Shown in pieces: positions 21,130 to 33,616 of a DNA stretch of 64,000 nt (its first letter is position 1; the number at the start of each line of letters is the position of its first letter). Below the pieces are notes generated by a model that was not told where the DNA came from, did not search any database, and saw only the letters and a list, made by a program, of their open reading frames with translations. The DNA comes from Sesamum alatum (lineage: Eukaryota; Streptophyta; Magnoliopsida; Lamiales; Pedaliaceae). The stretch is taken from NCBI GenBank assembly GCA_034509735.1, contig JACGWO010000006.1, positions 6,401,001-6,465,000 of the forward strand, given 5' to 3'. A program made the position numbers and the translations under genes.

Positions 21130-21900
21130 TCGCGACTATGTCCTTATTGATATGGGGTGAATTGTGTTTAACTCAGGTGAAAAATAGAGTTGATAGTTGT
21201 CTCTGTCTTTACCGTGTATCTTAAGATCCTAGTGATCCGGGTAAGGTAACGATCCTAGGTGGAGGTTGATATCCCACGAACTCGACCTGCTACCCAGATA
21301 AACTGGTCCCTGAGAAGAAAAAAGCACGTCAGGCTAGCCGGGATGGTCCCCGGCGAAGACCCTCCGATGCTTAAATCAGTTCGAGTCTGAGAAGGTGATA
21401 TGCGATCTAAATGTAGTAAACGGTCGAATATACTCAGTAAATCTTACCATAAATGCGGTAGAATGGTGCTATTTATAGATCCAAGTGCCTATACTTGCCA
21501 GGTCCACGCGGCGTCATCTCAGAGCCTGAGTTGTCAGACGATGGAGGGTCTAGATCTTCGCTCAATGTGGGTCTCCGTCCGGGTTACGGTTCCGGGTCGG
21601 GTCGCGGGTATTCGACCTGACTACCATACACGCGGATCCTGGTCCTTTAGTTGTAATTTTGTCCCTTTCCCAAGGTCAGTTCTGTCTTTTACATAATTAG
21701 AGGTGTGCCCCTATCATTAGTCCCCCCACTTCTTCTAGTGCAAGTTATTGCAGTAGATGAAGTCGAACCATCTGCTCGCGAAGCGTCGCGGTTTATCCAC
21801 CGTTCGATCATGACACGTGGCGCTATCTCAGTCTCCTGATCGACTCGCCTTTCCACGTTAGGCACTCTATAAATAGGCCCAGCCCTCATTTCGAATTCCA
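21130..21900 (+). repeat. 5' region (probable LTR/promoter) of the Transposase_28-bearing element
   Basis: GC-richer non-coding sequence with CCGGGATGGTCCCCGGCGA around 21340 and a plus-strand TATA box TATAAATA at 21868-21875 about 36 bp before the first ATG (21911). A second TATA-like ATCTATAAATAGC lies on the minus strand near 21480-21467. Boundaries are uncertain because no second LTR copy was identified. Confidence 0.4.
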
Positions 21901-21910
21901 CTCACAAATA

Positions 21911-24480
21911 ATGGTGTCGCGCGATCATCCTTCCTGTTGCCGCCCTGCTCGCAGATCGCTTCCCCTACCATCGTTTGTCTTCCGATTGGTTGCTCACTCG
22001 CACCCAGGTATCTCTGCGATCCTTCTTGTTTATATTCTATTCGCACGACCGTCATTTGCCACCGTCACTTGCCACCATCATTTGCCGCACACTTTGCACC
22101 CTCATTATCTAAAAGCTCTAGCTCTAGTTCTGAGTCTAGCTCAGGTTCTTCTTCTTGTTCTGCTTCAACCGCAACCTCTCCATACTTAGATCCACGTCCT
22201 TCCCAAGCAAACCAAAGCGATCCGATACATTCACCCACGACCTTAGCAACGCACTTAGATTCTCTAAGGGTCGCGCATGCCGCTCCTTCTCTAGGTGTGA
22301 TCGATTCGGAAGAGACTCCCGCCATAGCTGGGTCAAAACATGATGAATAAAAGCCCTTGGGCCGGTATAGTTAGCAATGTGAAAACTCCTGTTCATAAGC
22401 TTAAGGAGAAAAATTTTATTCCCTATGACTATGAGGTTCTGATCCCGCGACCGTTCGATCGGATGCACTGTCCACCCCAAGGCTTCTGTCCTTTGTCTAT
22501 TGTTCACCTGGACATCGGTCTTCATTTTCCTCTTGCCCGTCCTGTAGAGTGTATTTTACGTGCCTTAGGTATCTGCCCTATGCAACTGACCCCCAACTCT
22601 ATTAGCCACATACTTATTTTTGTTATAATAATACGACACCATAACCTTCAACCTAGTTTCGATAACTTTTGGTCTTTGTATTCTCTCACCCTTTCCACGA
22701 AATCTGTCGATCGTGGATTCTTTTATATTTTTGTCCGTAAGGAGTGTATGTTCCTAGATAAGCTTAGTTCAAATGTAGGTCCTTGGCGGGAGAGGTTTTC
22801 CTTTATTCGCCCTCCTCCGGGGAATACTTGGCCTTTCCGCTGTGATTGACGAGTGACGGCACCCGAGTCCGAGACCCATGGAAGGGGGTTGGAAGGTGAT
22901 CAAATAAACGCACTCACTTCTTATACATATGATCCGAAAAAAATTATTAGAAAAGACAGTCTTAACGCTCGCCGGGCTTTCTCCAGCACCCCTTCTTGTT
23001 AGGGGTTCGATAGGTGAACCAAACTCTTACCTTGTACCTTTACTTAGCTATTTTCTATTCATTGTTAGGCCCTAATGATGCTGTTGCTATCTCGCAGATT
23101 CCGCCATCATGAATGCGCGTATTGCACGACTCTCTAACGAGCACTTAGGGGTGGCCCAGCACTTGTGGTCGTTGTTCGTTCTTCTGAGGTTGAGGACTCT
23201 GTGGCGCAAGGCGGCGACCGTCCTGGAAGTTCGTCTAAGCGTCCTACTATCGGTCCCCCTCCACCCACGAAGGTCACTGGAGATGTAGCTGGCATGATCG
23301 CTGCCTCATCCGAAGGTGTTTTGGCCTTGGGTGCTAACCCTGATGCCTCTGGGTTGAAGGAGGTCGAGGTCGCTGAACCGGCTGGGGATGACGAGGGACC
23401 CTCTAAGAAGCGTCGCCGCAAAGGTAGAAACATCGCAGCAAGGGTTCCAGTAAATCTAGCAATCGTAGCAAATCTCGATCTGAATGCCGAGCCGCTAAGG
23501 ATGCTGCCGAGGAGGCGGAGAACACGAAGCACTTTAAGGAGATGGTGGTTTGGTGGAAGCAGGCCCGCGAGGAGCTTCGCCTCCCTAATAGTAGAATTGC
23601 TGAGATGGAAGGGGATAAACTGGACCCGGGGTGGACAATATCTGCTCGAAGTTCCGTGTTGCGTTCACTCGTGGGTCAAGACTCATGGGAACTGTATAAA
23701 GCATGTTTGCTGGAGCGTGATCAGGTTCTCCTTGCTCAGACCTCCCATATACGTGTCGAGGAGCATATTGCCCACGTGCTCACACAGGTACCAATGTCAT
23801 CTTTCACGTTGACCCTGCCACCTTGTCACCGTGTGACCCTCGGAACTTTCTTTTTTGCAGGCGATGGCCTTCAGCCATGACTTGTCACTATATGCTCCAT
23901 GTTCTGCCATCAAAGAGGGGTCGCTGAGTCGAAAGTTGTTGAGCTTCAAAAAAATGTTCTTGAGGCTCAACAGCAAAACAAAGCAGCAATCGATGATAAG
24001 AGCGCCCTCGAGGCTCAGGTCACTGCCTTGAAATCCTCGCTCTAACAGACCATGAAGGCGACCAGGAAATCAGTGGCTGAGGCACTGGAGCAGGGGAAGG
24101 CCGAAGGGTTCTCTGATGGAAGGGTCGCTGGTCGAGCAGAAGGCCTTAACGAAGGTCGCAACACATTTCTGCAATCTGACGAGTACAAAAAGCAAGTCTC
24201 CGAGCATCGCCTCCAGGGAGCTAAGGATTTTCTGAAAGCACCCGCCTTCAAAATGGCTGTGGAAATCCAATCAGCTCGTTTCCTTAACGAAGGGTTCGAC
24301 AAGTGCGTCTCCCAAATAGAGCATCTCAAAGGTTTTGTGGATGGGTTTGATCGCAGCCTTCTTGATCCATCCTTGGATGCGAACCTCCAGCCCTACGTTG
24401 AAGATGCCGCTCCTGAGATCAAGGGAGAGGATGAATTTGAAGCCCTCATTTCTGAAGTAGGGCAAGTTCCTGGGTGCTAG
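21911..24480 (+). pseudogene. 'Putative gypsy type transposon' (Transposase_28-like) gene, intron-containing, broken
   Basis: A plus-strand gene-like unit. First comes a Ser-rich segment (22100-22200, KSSSSSSESSSGSS). Then a conserved domain at about 22385-22850 (YEVLIPRPFDRMHCPP, LHFPLARPVECILRALGI, PMQLTPNSISHILIFV), which I recognise as the plant family annotated 'putative gypsy type transposon' (PF04195). A TGA at 22848-22850 sits where Trp is expected. Next, from about 23100, an acidic/basic linker (GPSKKRRRKGRN), a helical segment (KHFKEMVVWWKQAREEL), an intron with GT...TTTTTTGCAG borders (23788-23860), then a coiled coil (KVVELQKNVLEAQQQNKAA) and a C-terminal domain ending in TAG at 24480. 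At least two frameshifts and two stops. Function of the family is not known to me. Confidence 0.75.
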
Positions 24481-25085
24481 GTCGCGACTTTCGACCTGAG
24501 ATCCTTTTGACGAGGCTACCTGGGGGTGCCTCCCTTTTGTGAAGATTCTGTGAAGACACCCTTTTGCTAGGATACCTTATAGCAGTCTAGATTGCTAGAT
24601 AGACTTCAGACGATATTGTAATGCTTACCCTAGGAAGATCCCTTAGCCATCGTCCTTATTACATTCTGCCAGGTGGATGGCTCCTTGATCTTGCTTTGTA
24701 TTTGGTTCTTAATTGGCAATGCAACTTTTGTAGTCCGCTGTTCAATGATATCTTGTTCCTTTATTATGCATATTTTCTTCGTATATCGTTCATGCTTTCC
24801 GTTTCTAGGGTGATCCTTCTGATCTCCGTGAGGGGTGATCTTTTACAGACCATGCTGGTTTTCTCAATCGCTCAAGCGAGCCTTCCCTGGTGAAGGATAT
24901 CTCATTGGATGGTCTTTTCCTTTACAAACTAACCCTACGGGTGATCTTTCTCAGGTCACCTTGGATCTCGACCTTTTCAAGCCAATTGAGATTGATCTCT
25001 CAAGTTCCCTTACGACAATCTTTTCCAGATCGATTACGGTTGATCCTTTTTCAGGTCATTCTTAAAGGGTAATCTTTTTCAGATC
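24481..25085 (+). other. 3' flank of the Transposase_28-like gene, with short tandem words
   Basis: No coding signal. From 24810 to 25110, TGATC-TTTTTCAGGTCA-like words recur about every 20-60 bases (a degenerate tandem array). Likely 3' UTR/LTR of the same element. Right edge set by the start of the direct repeat at about 25086. Confidence 0.35.
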
Positions 25086-27415
25086 ATTCTTAAAGCGCAC
25101 CTTTTTCGAATTTCCCTCGTCCAACGTCCAAGTCACATCCTGCTTGAACCATTGCATAGTCTATGATTTCTACATCACAACTCTAGCATTCTATCCCCAT
25201 CCGATCATCCATCGTAAGGGAATCGCCTTCGCAATATTCTAAAACTACTATCCCGCCACGACACTGGCAAACTCCAAACATCGTCGTCAATTCCTACTCA
25301 ATGGGAACCTTCTAACTCTGAAACTTGGTGGAGATGTTCCCAACAATCCATGGAACACCCCATCGAAACAGTTTCGCAAATGTCCAAAGATAAAGCACTT
25401 TGTTTTCCTCGTCAATCTCCTGCTCACGCGTAGGATGGCGCCTGATAGTCGCCTTTATATCTCAGTGCCCAAACATCCATGGGATGATTTTATACTTGGC
25501 TGATAGCATCCTCACACAAAAAGTTTCCATACGAATAGTATTACAATTCTCAAACGGTAAGAGTCTCTGCTCACTTGCCGTTCGTGCACCTGCGTGCCGG
25601 CCGACATCCCTTTGCCGCCCGCATGTCCTCCGCAAGTTACTACCGGCACTCTTGGCCAAGGGACGACAAGTGGCATTATCCCTCACTCGATCTGTTGACG
25701 TCTTTGTCAATACATGCACAAAGAATTGAAGTGTATGCAGTAAGTACCCAATACTCATCTCTAGTATCACGCAACAACAGACCAACCTCCGGCTCTTTCG
25801 AGTTGTCCTAACGTGAGTGCCTTCAGCACAACATGTTTGCTCTTCAAAACTAGTGCCTCTGATGCACCCCATTGTGGCATGTTCAACACAACTTGAGGTC
25901 TGTGTATTTCGTCTACACCTTCTTCCTTCGGTGGGTTCCTTCCCATTGATAGTACCTCTATGCATTCCATTCTATATGAAAACTCGACTTGGAAGTCTGT
26001 GTACGTTTCTACACTCTCTTCTTCATTTGTTTCCTCAACTTTTGATTTTCCCCCACCAGTAGTGTCTCGATACACTCAATTCCACAGGTCTGAAGTCTGT
26101 GCACACATTCTTCACACTCTTCCTTGACTGGTGGATACAAACTCTGCTCCAAATCTGTTAAGTGAGCCTCTCATAACCATGTTATCCCTTAAAATAGTGC
26201 CTCGAATACACTGGAATTTATCAGGAACAAATCAAGCTTGAAGTCTGTGCACGCAATTCTCACTCTCTCCCCCACTCGATGTGTTGCCGTCCTCGGCAAG
26301 CACGCAATCCACCTCTGCGGTAACCCCACTTAACCCAACTTGAAAGTACTTGGGCCTCGCCTAAAACATCGAAACCACGCCGCTTTGTGGGATCGAATTC
26401 TCTCCCAAAGAGTCCTCTCTTGACTGAGCACGAAGATTGGGATCTTCACCCCCAACCCGAGAGTAGGATTAAGATTTTACATCCTAACCCAGCCGCACCA
26501 TGCCGCTCTTAGTGCCAATAGAGCCCGATGCTCCCTCAATTCTCAACTCGGTTGTCCCCCTCAAAACTTTTACACCAAAGAGCCCATATATGGTGTCAGA
26601 ATCCCTCGAAAAATGTTCCCAATTTAGCTTAAACTGTGTTCCGGGTGAGCACACAACATGGCTTGGTGGCCTTTTCCACATAAGCTCTTGACAAGTTGCC
26701 ACAATTCATACACATTTTCAGATCCTTTTGCGCGCTTTTGGGTCTAAACACTCACTCCTTGAAGCCCCAAGGGTGGCTTGTTAATGCACCTCATGTGCAA
26801 CTGTGCCTTGACACCTTGACAGTACGCTCGTCCTTCCCCGCTGGAAGGTTCCTCGAACTCAAGGTGGTACTTCACTTACCGAATGGCCTCAATGCCTTGA
26901 CCGTCTTCTGACTTGAAGCATTTCCGCACACATGGTTGTTAATAGCGCAAACGTAGCTCTCACAGTCCACCCCACACACTAGTATGTCCCCCTCTTGCAT
27001 AGAGAAGCCAAGATGAATTCTGATAATCTGATTTCTTTCTTTATCACCCAAAAAAATTTCTGGGACGGTCAACAGCTTGCTCAAACATATACAATGCTCG
27101 CACAACTACCAACCATACACAATAATCACAACATCGGACAATCGTTGCTCACTAACTAAAGTAGCCCCATCGCGTGCAAAAGGACGCCACCAACTTCTCA
27201 TTATGTGGCAGACATGCCCCAAAATCATTCCATCTCACAATCGGCTTACTGGAGCATTTTAAAGCCAAACACAGCAAGCCTAGACCACTATGCCGTAATC
27301 TGGTCTGGTCTTGTCTCAAAATAGTGTCAACTCGCCTCTACCTGATGGAAAGCTCGGGTGCCACACTTTCTCTTTAATTTTGCACTTCTCTCCTTTGGGA
27401 GTCGGGATTATCCAG
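25086..27415 (-). mobile_element. Interior of a minus-strand LTR retroelement, no recognisable pol
   Basis: Lies downstream (minus strand) of a tRNA-iMet primer site at 27427-27416. Frames on the minus strand are short and broken; the longest is 167 codons (25965-25462). I recognise no Gag, protease, reverse transcriptase or integrase motif. The terminal about 600 bp (25086-25690) recur in the same order at 30801-31380. The left end is AAAAAGG on the minus strand, a possible polypurine tract. A non-autonomous or strongly decayed element fits. Confidence 0.45.
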
Positions 27416-27427
27416 GCTCTGATACCA
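27416..27427 (-). other. Primer binding site, exact tRNA-iMet type
   Basis: On the minus strand TGGTATCAGAGC, the canonical plant retrotransposon site, two bases after a CGTGACA that would be the LTR end. It sets orientation (minus) for the surrounding element. Confidence 0.8.
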
Positions 27428-27429
27428 AC

Positions 27430-28417
27430 TGTCACGGCGAACTCTTTTATCGCAGTGGAATATATCTTTTTCGCCCATGCGGCGTCTCAGGTTACACTTA
27501 ACCTTCGACCAGCCTTCGTCCAGTCGACTCTTCACGGTTTTCTTGTCATGTGTCTTCGACGCTCGCAGCTCACCAGTGCAACATTCAAACGCATCCTTGT
27601 GCGGCACCTGGTGCCCATGCACTCGCCTATCTGAAATGCCCATGTTCGCCGAGGGTCGCTGTTCGCACACGTTGTGTGTCTTTACTTTCGTCACCAACTA
27701 GCTTGCTTTTCATCATGCATCTCGCCCACAATATCGGGTCTATTTGATACATCTCGCAATGGCTTGGAGCATCCTCTCTCCGTCCTGGCACTATGGGTCA
27801 TTCTTACGCCCACAACGCCCATCACATGCCCAACGCTCACTTGGTACACCACCAATGCATGTCTCCGCCATGCCCGTCTTCTATGCCTTGCCCGATTAAG
27901 ACAACATCATAAGTCCGAGACCCAATCGCCTATGACAACATCTTGCATTAATCCAAATTGGCATGCCCAATATGCCTTCTTGCCTTTCGGCGTGTCTTCT
28001 CAACTTGCCCACAGCGCCGCATCGCCCCACAACCGTGTATCTTAGCCAACGGACCCCCGTGCATAACTAAAATTCAATAGCACATGTCACGAGTTAGCTC
28101 ACGAGGCCTTGGAGTGCTTGCCTCGATTGGTCATTTAGCCTAGAGGTCATGCTCCTGATTTTCCACAGCCTGCGGGGCAACCCTGCAGTCCACATGGAAC
28201 CTCTCGGCCTGTTTCTTGACCAACGTGGGCCATCCTGGCCCTACGTCGCCCGTTCGATTCCCATCCCATCTGAGGACTCTAGCACTCCCTTCGAGTTACC
28301 TCGAGCCGACCTTTGTAGGCCCCCACATGCCCCAAATGGATTGCTCATTTAGTGCCTTGCTGCACAGGGAGGGCTAGTTGGAGCTCACCACTGCATCTCC
28401 ATTTATAATAGGCTTAA
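27430..28417 (-). repeat. Probable 5' LTR (minus strand), part before the solo LTR insertion
   Basis: Begins TGTCACGG (minus-strand end ...CCGTGACA) next to the primer site. A minus-strand TATA-like TTATAAAT lies at 28407-28400. GC-richer than the flanks. The sequence resumes at 30758 after the inserted repeat. The start of the LTR is not fixed. Confidence 0.5.
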
Positions 28418-30752
28418 TGTGACACCCTTCCGTAATCACATCCCATATTATAAAGAATTCACATTTAATCTAATAAGACAACTCATGTTTTAATCCATAT
28501 ACTATATAGACATTACAAAAGGACATATGTTATCAAAACTTTGTAATTAATCATCGACCTTAGCCATTATCATTATAAAGAAAGGAGAAAAGTGAAGTTT
28601 CTAGTTATTACAAAACTTAAGAAAAATATAAATCCAGTGAAATTTCATATCTATGTAATTGTATAGCTAGGGCTTCCAACTTAGGGTATCACTGTTGACC
28701 TACCTAGTAATACTGGTGATTGGCTTATGATCAGCTAGTCATTTTGACTTATGTCCTGAAATATATGCGGCAAGGACTGAGCTGCCTACTCAATAAGTAT
28801 AGGTAATCGACTTATATATATACATACACATATGCAATAAGACAAGTCTCATACAATTATATCAATCCACAAAGAATATTTAATATGCAATCACCCCAAA
28901 ATCATGAGATAACCAATACTATAATCATATATCAATCCACAATACAATATATCTAAAATCATCGTTTATTTTATTAGGGCCCTGCTTACCCAAGTTGGAG
29001 TGCATCACTCAATGGTCTTTGCCGGCTAACATCACCTCAATCCTAATATCTCCCTTTTTTTTTCCTCGGTACCATACATCACACAACTCGTATGATACCC
29101 CATCATCAATGATACCATACAGCACACAGCTCGTATGATATCACATCATCCATCATATCACACAGCACACAGCTCGTATGACATGTCACATCATCTCCAC
29201 TGATCAATGACAACACACAACTCGTCATTAATCATATTATCATAAGCCATTGAAGTATGCCCCCCAGTCAGGTAAGCCATCACTTTATCTCAATTCACAA
29301 CATTGCATCCATAATCTCATCATTTAATTTCAATCCACAATAAAATAGTATGACATCGCATGATCATTCATTCGTCTTTCTCACACCATAACCACATATA
29401 CGCATATAATGACAGCTCCACGGAATAACAATATAACCCGATAAATAGCAATCGCAATCATGTATATAATACAAGAATATATATATATATATTATATATA
29501 CGATATATATATATATATCCAATTAACTATACTTACCTCAAATTCTTAAACAATTACATTAGTTATAGAGTTGATTAACCCTCTACTTTATCCCCGTGCT
29601 ATATAATAAATTATAATATGTATAATCAATATATCGAAAATATCGCAAATTCCGAATAAAATTACTAGTGAATTAAGTGCCCAATTGACTACCACATATT
29701 TGATTAAAATTGAGTAGTTAATTCGTATACTTAATTAACAATAATATTATTAGCTATTTAATCAATTTAATAGTTTAGCTACTACAAATCTAAAGTAATA
29801 TAATCAACTTAAATTAATATTTATAATTCAATAGTGAGTAAAGTAGAAACATTTCAATACATATATCTAACTGGGTTAAAGGTATTTCCAAATTTAATTA
29901 ATGGATATAACTGAATTGAAGTAAATTATTTCACTTAATTAACTATACTATATCTAACCAATCAAAGTTAAATTAACCATGCCACCTAATTTGCTACAAC
30001 ACAATTAATTAATCGTCCTTTAAGTATATATCAAGGTTCAAGATAAATGTAATTAATTTAATTGCAGTTAGTTAATATAAGTATACTCAATAACCACACA
30101 ATTATTTATTTAAATAAATGATTAATCAACGAAAAGTTATTATTGGGGAGTTATCGATAAAAGTTCATTAATCAACTAAATATTTATCTAATTCGTAGAG
30201 GCTAATGACAAAGAATGAAAAGAAGGAAAATGATACGAAACTTAAAGAAAGAAATAAGGTACCTGTTGTTCGTTTGGGTTAGCCTTTTTTAAAATAAGTT
30301 TCATGCTTTCTTTATATATGTAGGAAGATATAGATGCACATAATTTTATATATATATATATATACATATATTATTATACATAGTAAATGGGGGGGGCAAT
30401 TATCAAGAGATGAGGAGGACACTAGGGAGACACGTGCCATACTCCACAATTTTCATGCTTTTCTCTTATTTTTTTTTCCTTTTTAATAACTTTGATAAAA
30501 ATTATAAATTATTCTCTCAATTTCTAGACTTATATATTTTAACACTAATTTTTTTTTTTGAAATTTTCAATTTAGTCCTTTAACTTGTAAAATTATATAA
30601 TTTAACACCAAATATTTTATAAAGCTTCAATTTGGTCCTTTAAAGTTTTAATATATGCAAATTTCAACTTATAACTTATAATTAAATTTATATTTTCTTA
30701 ATAATTACTAATTAGTCTCTCACTTAAGTACAAAAAATCTATGGACGTCACA
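28418..30752. repeat. Solo LTR-like repeat (family A, copy 2), 2335 bp, 5-bp target duplication
   Basis: Starts TGTGACACCC and ends GGACGTCACA, so it has the TG...CA ends of an LTR. It is flanked by the 5-bp direct repeat CTTAA (28413-28417, 30753-30757). No coding frame. Related to 1717-4289 (shared ends and interior words such as CTCAATAAGTATA). Contains AT microsatellites (about 29474-29520, 30344-30365) and four near-identical CACAGCACACAGCTCGTATGA-type words at 29085-29225. Inserted in a minus-strand LTR element. Confidence 0.75.
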
Positions 30753-30757
30753 CTTAA

Positions 30758-31390
30758 AAAGAATTTCACTTATTCCAGTAGTAGACAATAAAGTGGCCGA
30801 GGAACGCACCTTTTTTGCATCTCCCTCATCTGACTTCCAAATCACGTGCCCCTTGAACTGTTGCGCAGTCTACGACCTCTACATCACAATTCCAGCATTC
30901 CAGCCCCAAATCGTAAGGGAATTTCCCTCGCAATAGTCTGAAACTGTTGTCCCGCTACTACACTGGCAGACTCCAAACATCATCGTCATTTCCTAATTAA
31001 TCGAAACCTTCTAACTCTGAAACTTGGCGGAGATGTTCCTAACTCTCCATGGAACACCCCATAAAAACAGTTTTTCAACTATCCAAAGATAAAGCACTCT
31101 GCTTTGCTCATTAATCTCCTGCTCACGCGCTGGATGGCGCCCGGTAGTCGCCCTTATATCTCCATACCCAAATGTCCATGGAATGACTTCATACTTGGCA
31201 GATAGCATCCCCATACATCAAGGAAGTTTCCATAAGAACAGTATTGTAATACTCAATTGGTAAGAGTCTCTGCTCACTTGCCGTTTGCGCACCTGCGTGC
31301 CGGCCGGCATTCCTTTGCCGTTCGCACGTCCTCCGCAAGTCATTGCCGACACTCTTAGCTAAGGGGCGGTAGGTGATACTCTGGCTGGGA
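30758..31390 (-). repeat. Second copy of the 600-bp direct repeat (LTR element interior end)
   Basis: 30801-31380 aligns by eye with 25086-25690 throughout (shared CATCACAA-TC-AGCATTC, CTAACTCTGAAACTTGG, CATGGAACACCCCAT, CTCTGCTCACTTGCCGTT, GCGTGCCGGCCG). Both copies start at the same point, GCACCTTTTTT, as if at a true element boundary. Copy 2 stops matching near 31380. Confidence 0.65.
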
Positions 31391-31740
31391 GATTTTCGTC
31401 TCCAAACCAGCTTGCCAAAAATCCGAGAAGACATCCTTATCCTTATAAGATACTCTGATCCGCAGCGAACTCCAACCGCCCTGGAGAACCGCTGGTCTCC
31501 AACCTCCAGGAAATAACCTTCCCGCCAAATTTAGGGGGATCCTCCACCCAAGCCTTATCCAAACACTTAAGATCATGCTCCACCAAACCCGTGAAGATCC
31601 TCCATAAAGTCCGTGGGGGATTTGCTCTTCTCCAACCGATTAATGGTGGTTGCCTGTAAATTGAGAGCTCCCCTAGCGGAAGAGCTTCACCTCTACATAC
31701 TACAACTTTCACCTTCATGCTACCACTTCAGCTGAAAAGA
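31391..31740 (-). other. Open minus-strand frame, unidentified (retroelement-derived?)
   Basis: A 91-codon minus-strand frame (31718-31443) runs MKVKVVVCRGEALPLGEL and on through WRIFTGLVEHDLKCLDK. It sits next to the direct repeat and has similar base composition, so it probably belongs to the same retroelement. I recognise no domain. Confidence 0.3.
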
Positions 31741-33189
31741 ACACTGCAATTTCGAACTTTGAGCCTTACTTCAACATCAATCTCTCATTCGTACACAAAA
31801 AATGAGGAATAACACTCTCAATTCACTCATTTACACTCTTTTATTTCCGAACACTTTATTTCATTATTTTCTACCCTAACTAGACCCGAGCACCACATTT
31901 TTTGCTCGCATTAATGCGTAAATCATGATATAAAATTATGCTATAGTTCTATAAAAATAATATTTTATGTTTATATCAACCATATATTTATATCCGATTA
32001 TATACACACATATTTAAAATATATCTTATTATTACCCACAATATTTTTAAAATATTATGAATTAACTATATGTGTCGATTTTGCATAGTTTAGAGTACAT
32101 ATATATATATATATGATGCAAGCAAAAATGATGTCTAGATCTAGTTGAAATACAAGTTAGTGCGATAAAGCGATATGAATTACGATAGCACAAATGGGTG
32201 AAATTGAGAGTGGAACTAGTCGTTTCTTGTGTACAAATGAGAAATTGAAGTTAAAGTTCAAAGTTTGTAACTCCAAATAAGAAAATAAAGTTATCGTTTT
32301 ATAAGCTAGAGTTGTCTTTTTCCATTGGGGAAGTTTCAATTTATAGACAACCCTCAACTGGTTGGATAAGGCAAAACCCCCCATAAATTCAATGAGGGTC
32401 TCCCAGCATTTGGATGCCAGTGATCCTGGGGGGCAATTGGAGTCGGCTGAATGAGGATATCACGTGGAGATAAGGATGTTTTTCCAAATTTTTGGCAAAG
32501 TGGTTGAGGAGATACCTTCTCTCAACCGGAATCCAAAGACTTTAGGGTTGGGAGGTTACTTCCGACTGAAGCCGCCACGTGTCCCCATTGAGGCCGATGG
32601 TCTTTACCTGATTCTACAGGGTGTGGCGTCAGAGGTCCTATGTGGACGCCACCTAGGTCACCTGTGGACGCCACACAATATGGGTTTCTACTATGGTTGG
32701 GGGATTCCAAGCCCCTAAGCTTCCTTGTGGGCTTGCGTGGCCTTTTTGAATTTAGGACTCCTTGGAACTAGGCTGCTTGAGCCTCTTTGGACCGATTTAC
32801 TCCCTAAGGGCACTTTTCCTGACTCCTTGAGGCTTTACTCAAACTAAGCTTCTTGCGAGAACTCTTAGCCTTTATTTGGACTGGACCTCCTAAGAGCACC
32901 TTGGGCATTGGATTCTTTTGGGTTATTGCAATCTCCCTTCCTTTTAGATTGTTTCACCGCTTTGGACGAGCCCATTTTATAGGTATAATTCACCTCCCCC
33001 CACCTCCCCCTTGGTGGGGACTTTGCCACATTATTAGAGTAGGCGTTTTCATCTAGCAAAGGCAATAGACTGCTCCGAAGAGAGAGTCTTTTCTTATTTT
33101 TGCTTTCCTACAAGGAAATGTTAGTATCATAAGCATGCTTATACGGAGAAAAGGTAACTTTGTGCCTGTAGGCGGCAAAAATATTTTCA
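31741..33189. other. Unidentified sequence; GC-richer LTR-like block at 32380-33060
   Basis: 31741-32380 is AT-rich without features. 32380-33060 is GC-richer with GTGGACGCCAC repeated (32641-32651, 32663-32673) and words such as CCTCTTTGGAC/CCTTTATTTGGAC; it looks like LTR or leader sequence of a retroelement, not a gene. An 84-codon frame (32464-32718) has no recognisable domain. Confidence 0.3.
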
Positions 33190-33616
33190 AGGCGCCTAGA
33201 CTAGTCGGGCCCAAGCGAGTGCCTTCTATTCCTACTGGGGTGTAGGGCATTATTTTTCTGCAACGGAAAGTTTACTATAGAGAAGTGCCTACAATGAGTA
33301 AGGCTTATTAGTTCCCGTACAGAGCAGGGCTTAGAGTGTTGGCTCAGAGTGAGACTTAGGTGACTACACGGAATAGGGCTTGTGTGCCTCCACGGATGAG
33401 GAATTAGGTGCCTACACAAAGTAGAGCTTGTGTGCCTCCACGGAGGAGGGATTAAGTGCCTACACAAAATAGGGCTTGTGCTACAGAAGGGAGCTTAGGG
33501 AGCCTTCTTGGAGCAGGGCTTGTGTGCCTCCACGAATGAGGGCTTAGGGTGTATGCTCGAAGCAGGGGTTGTGACCACGAAGGAGAGCGTAGGGTGTCTG
33601 CTCGGAGTAGGGCTGG
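33190..33616 (+). repeat. Degenerate minisatellite, about 48-bp unit
   Basis: From about 33320, units built on GGGCTTGTGTGCCTCCACGG...AATTAGGTGCCTACACAAAGTA repeat every 48 bp or so, with decay at both ends (AGGGTGTCTGCTCGGAGTAGGGC variants up to 33616). It abuts a copia integrase fragment. Confidence 0.65.

Noticed and set aside
23134..23532. 132-codon minus-strand frame
   Set aside because: Antisense of the Transposase_28-like gene linker; no motif of its own.
25462..25965. 167-codon minus-strand frame as a possible host gene
   Set aside because: Lies within the repeated retroelement interior (partly duplicated at 31 kb), is Cys/Arg-rich without a domain, and the second copy is not open.
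29085..29225. Short spaced repeats (CACAGCTCGTATGA words) as a CRISPR-like array
   Set aside because: Only about four unequal units inside a plant LTR-type repeat; spacing is irregular and the context is eukaryotic.
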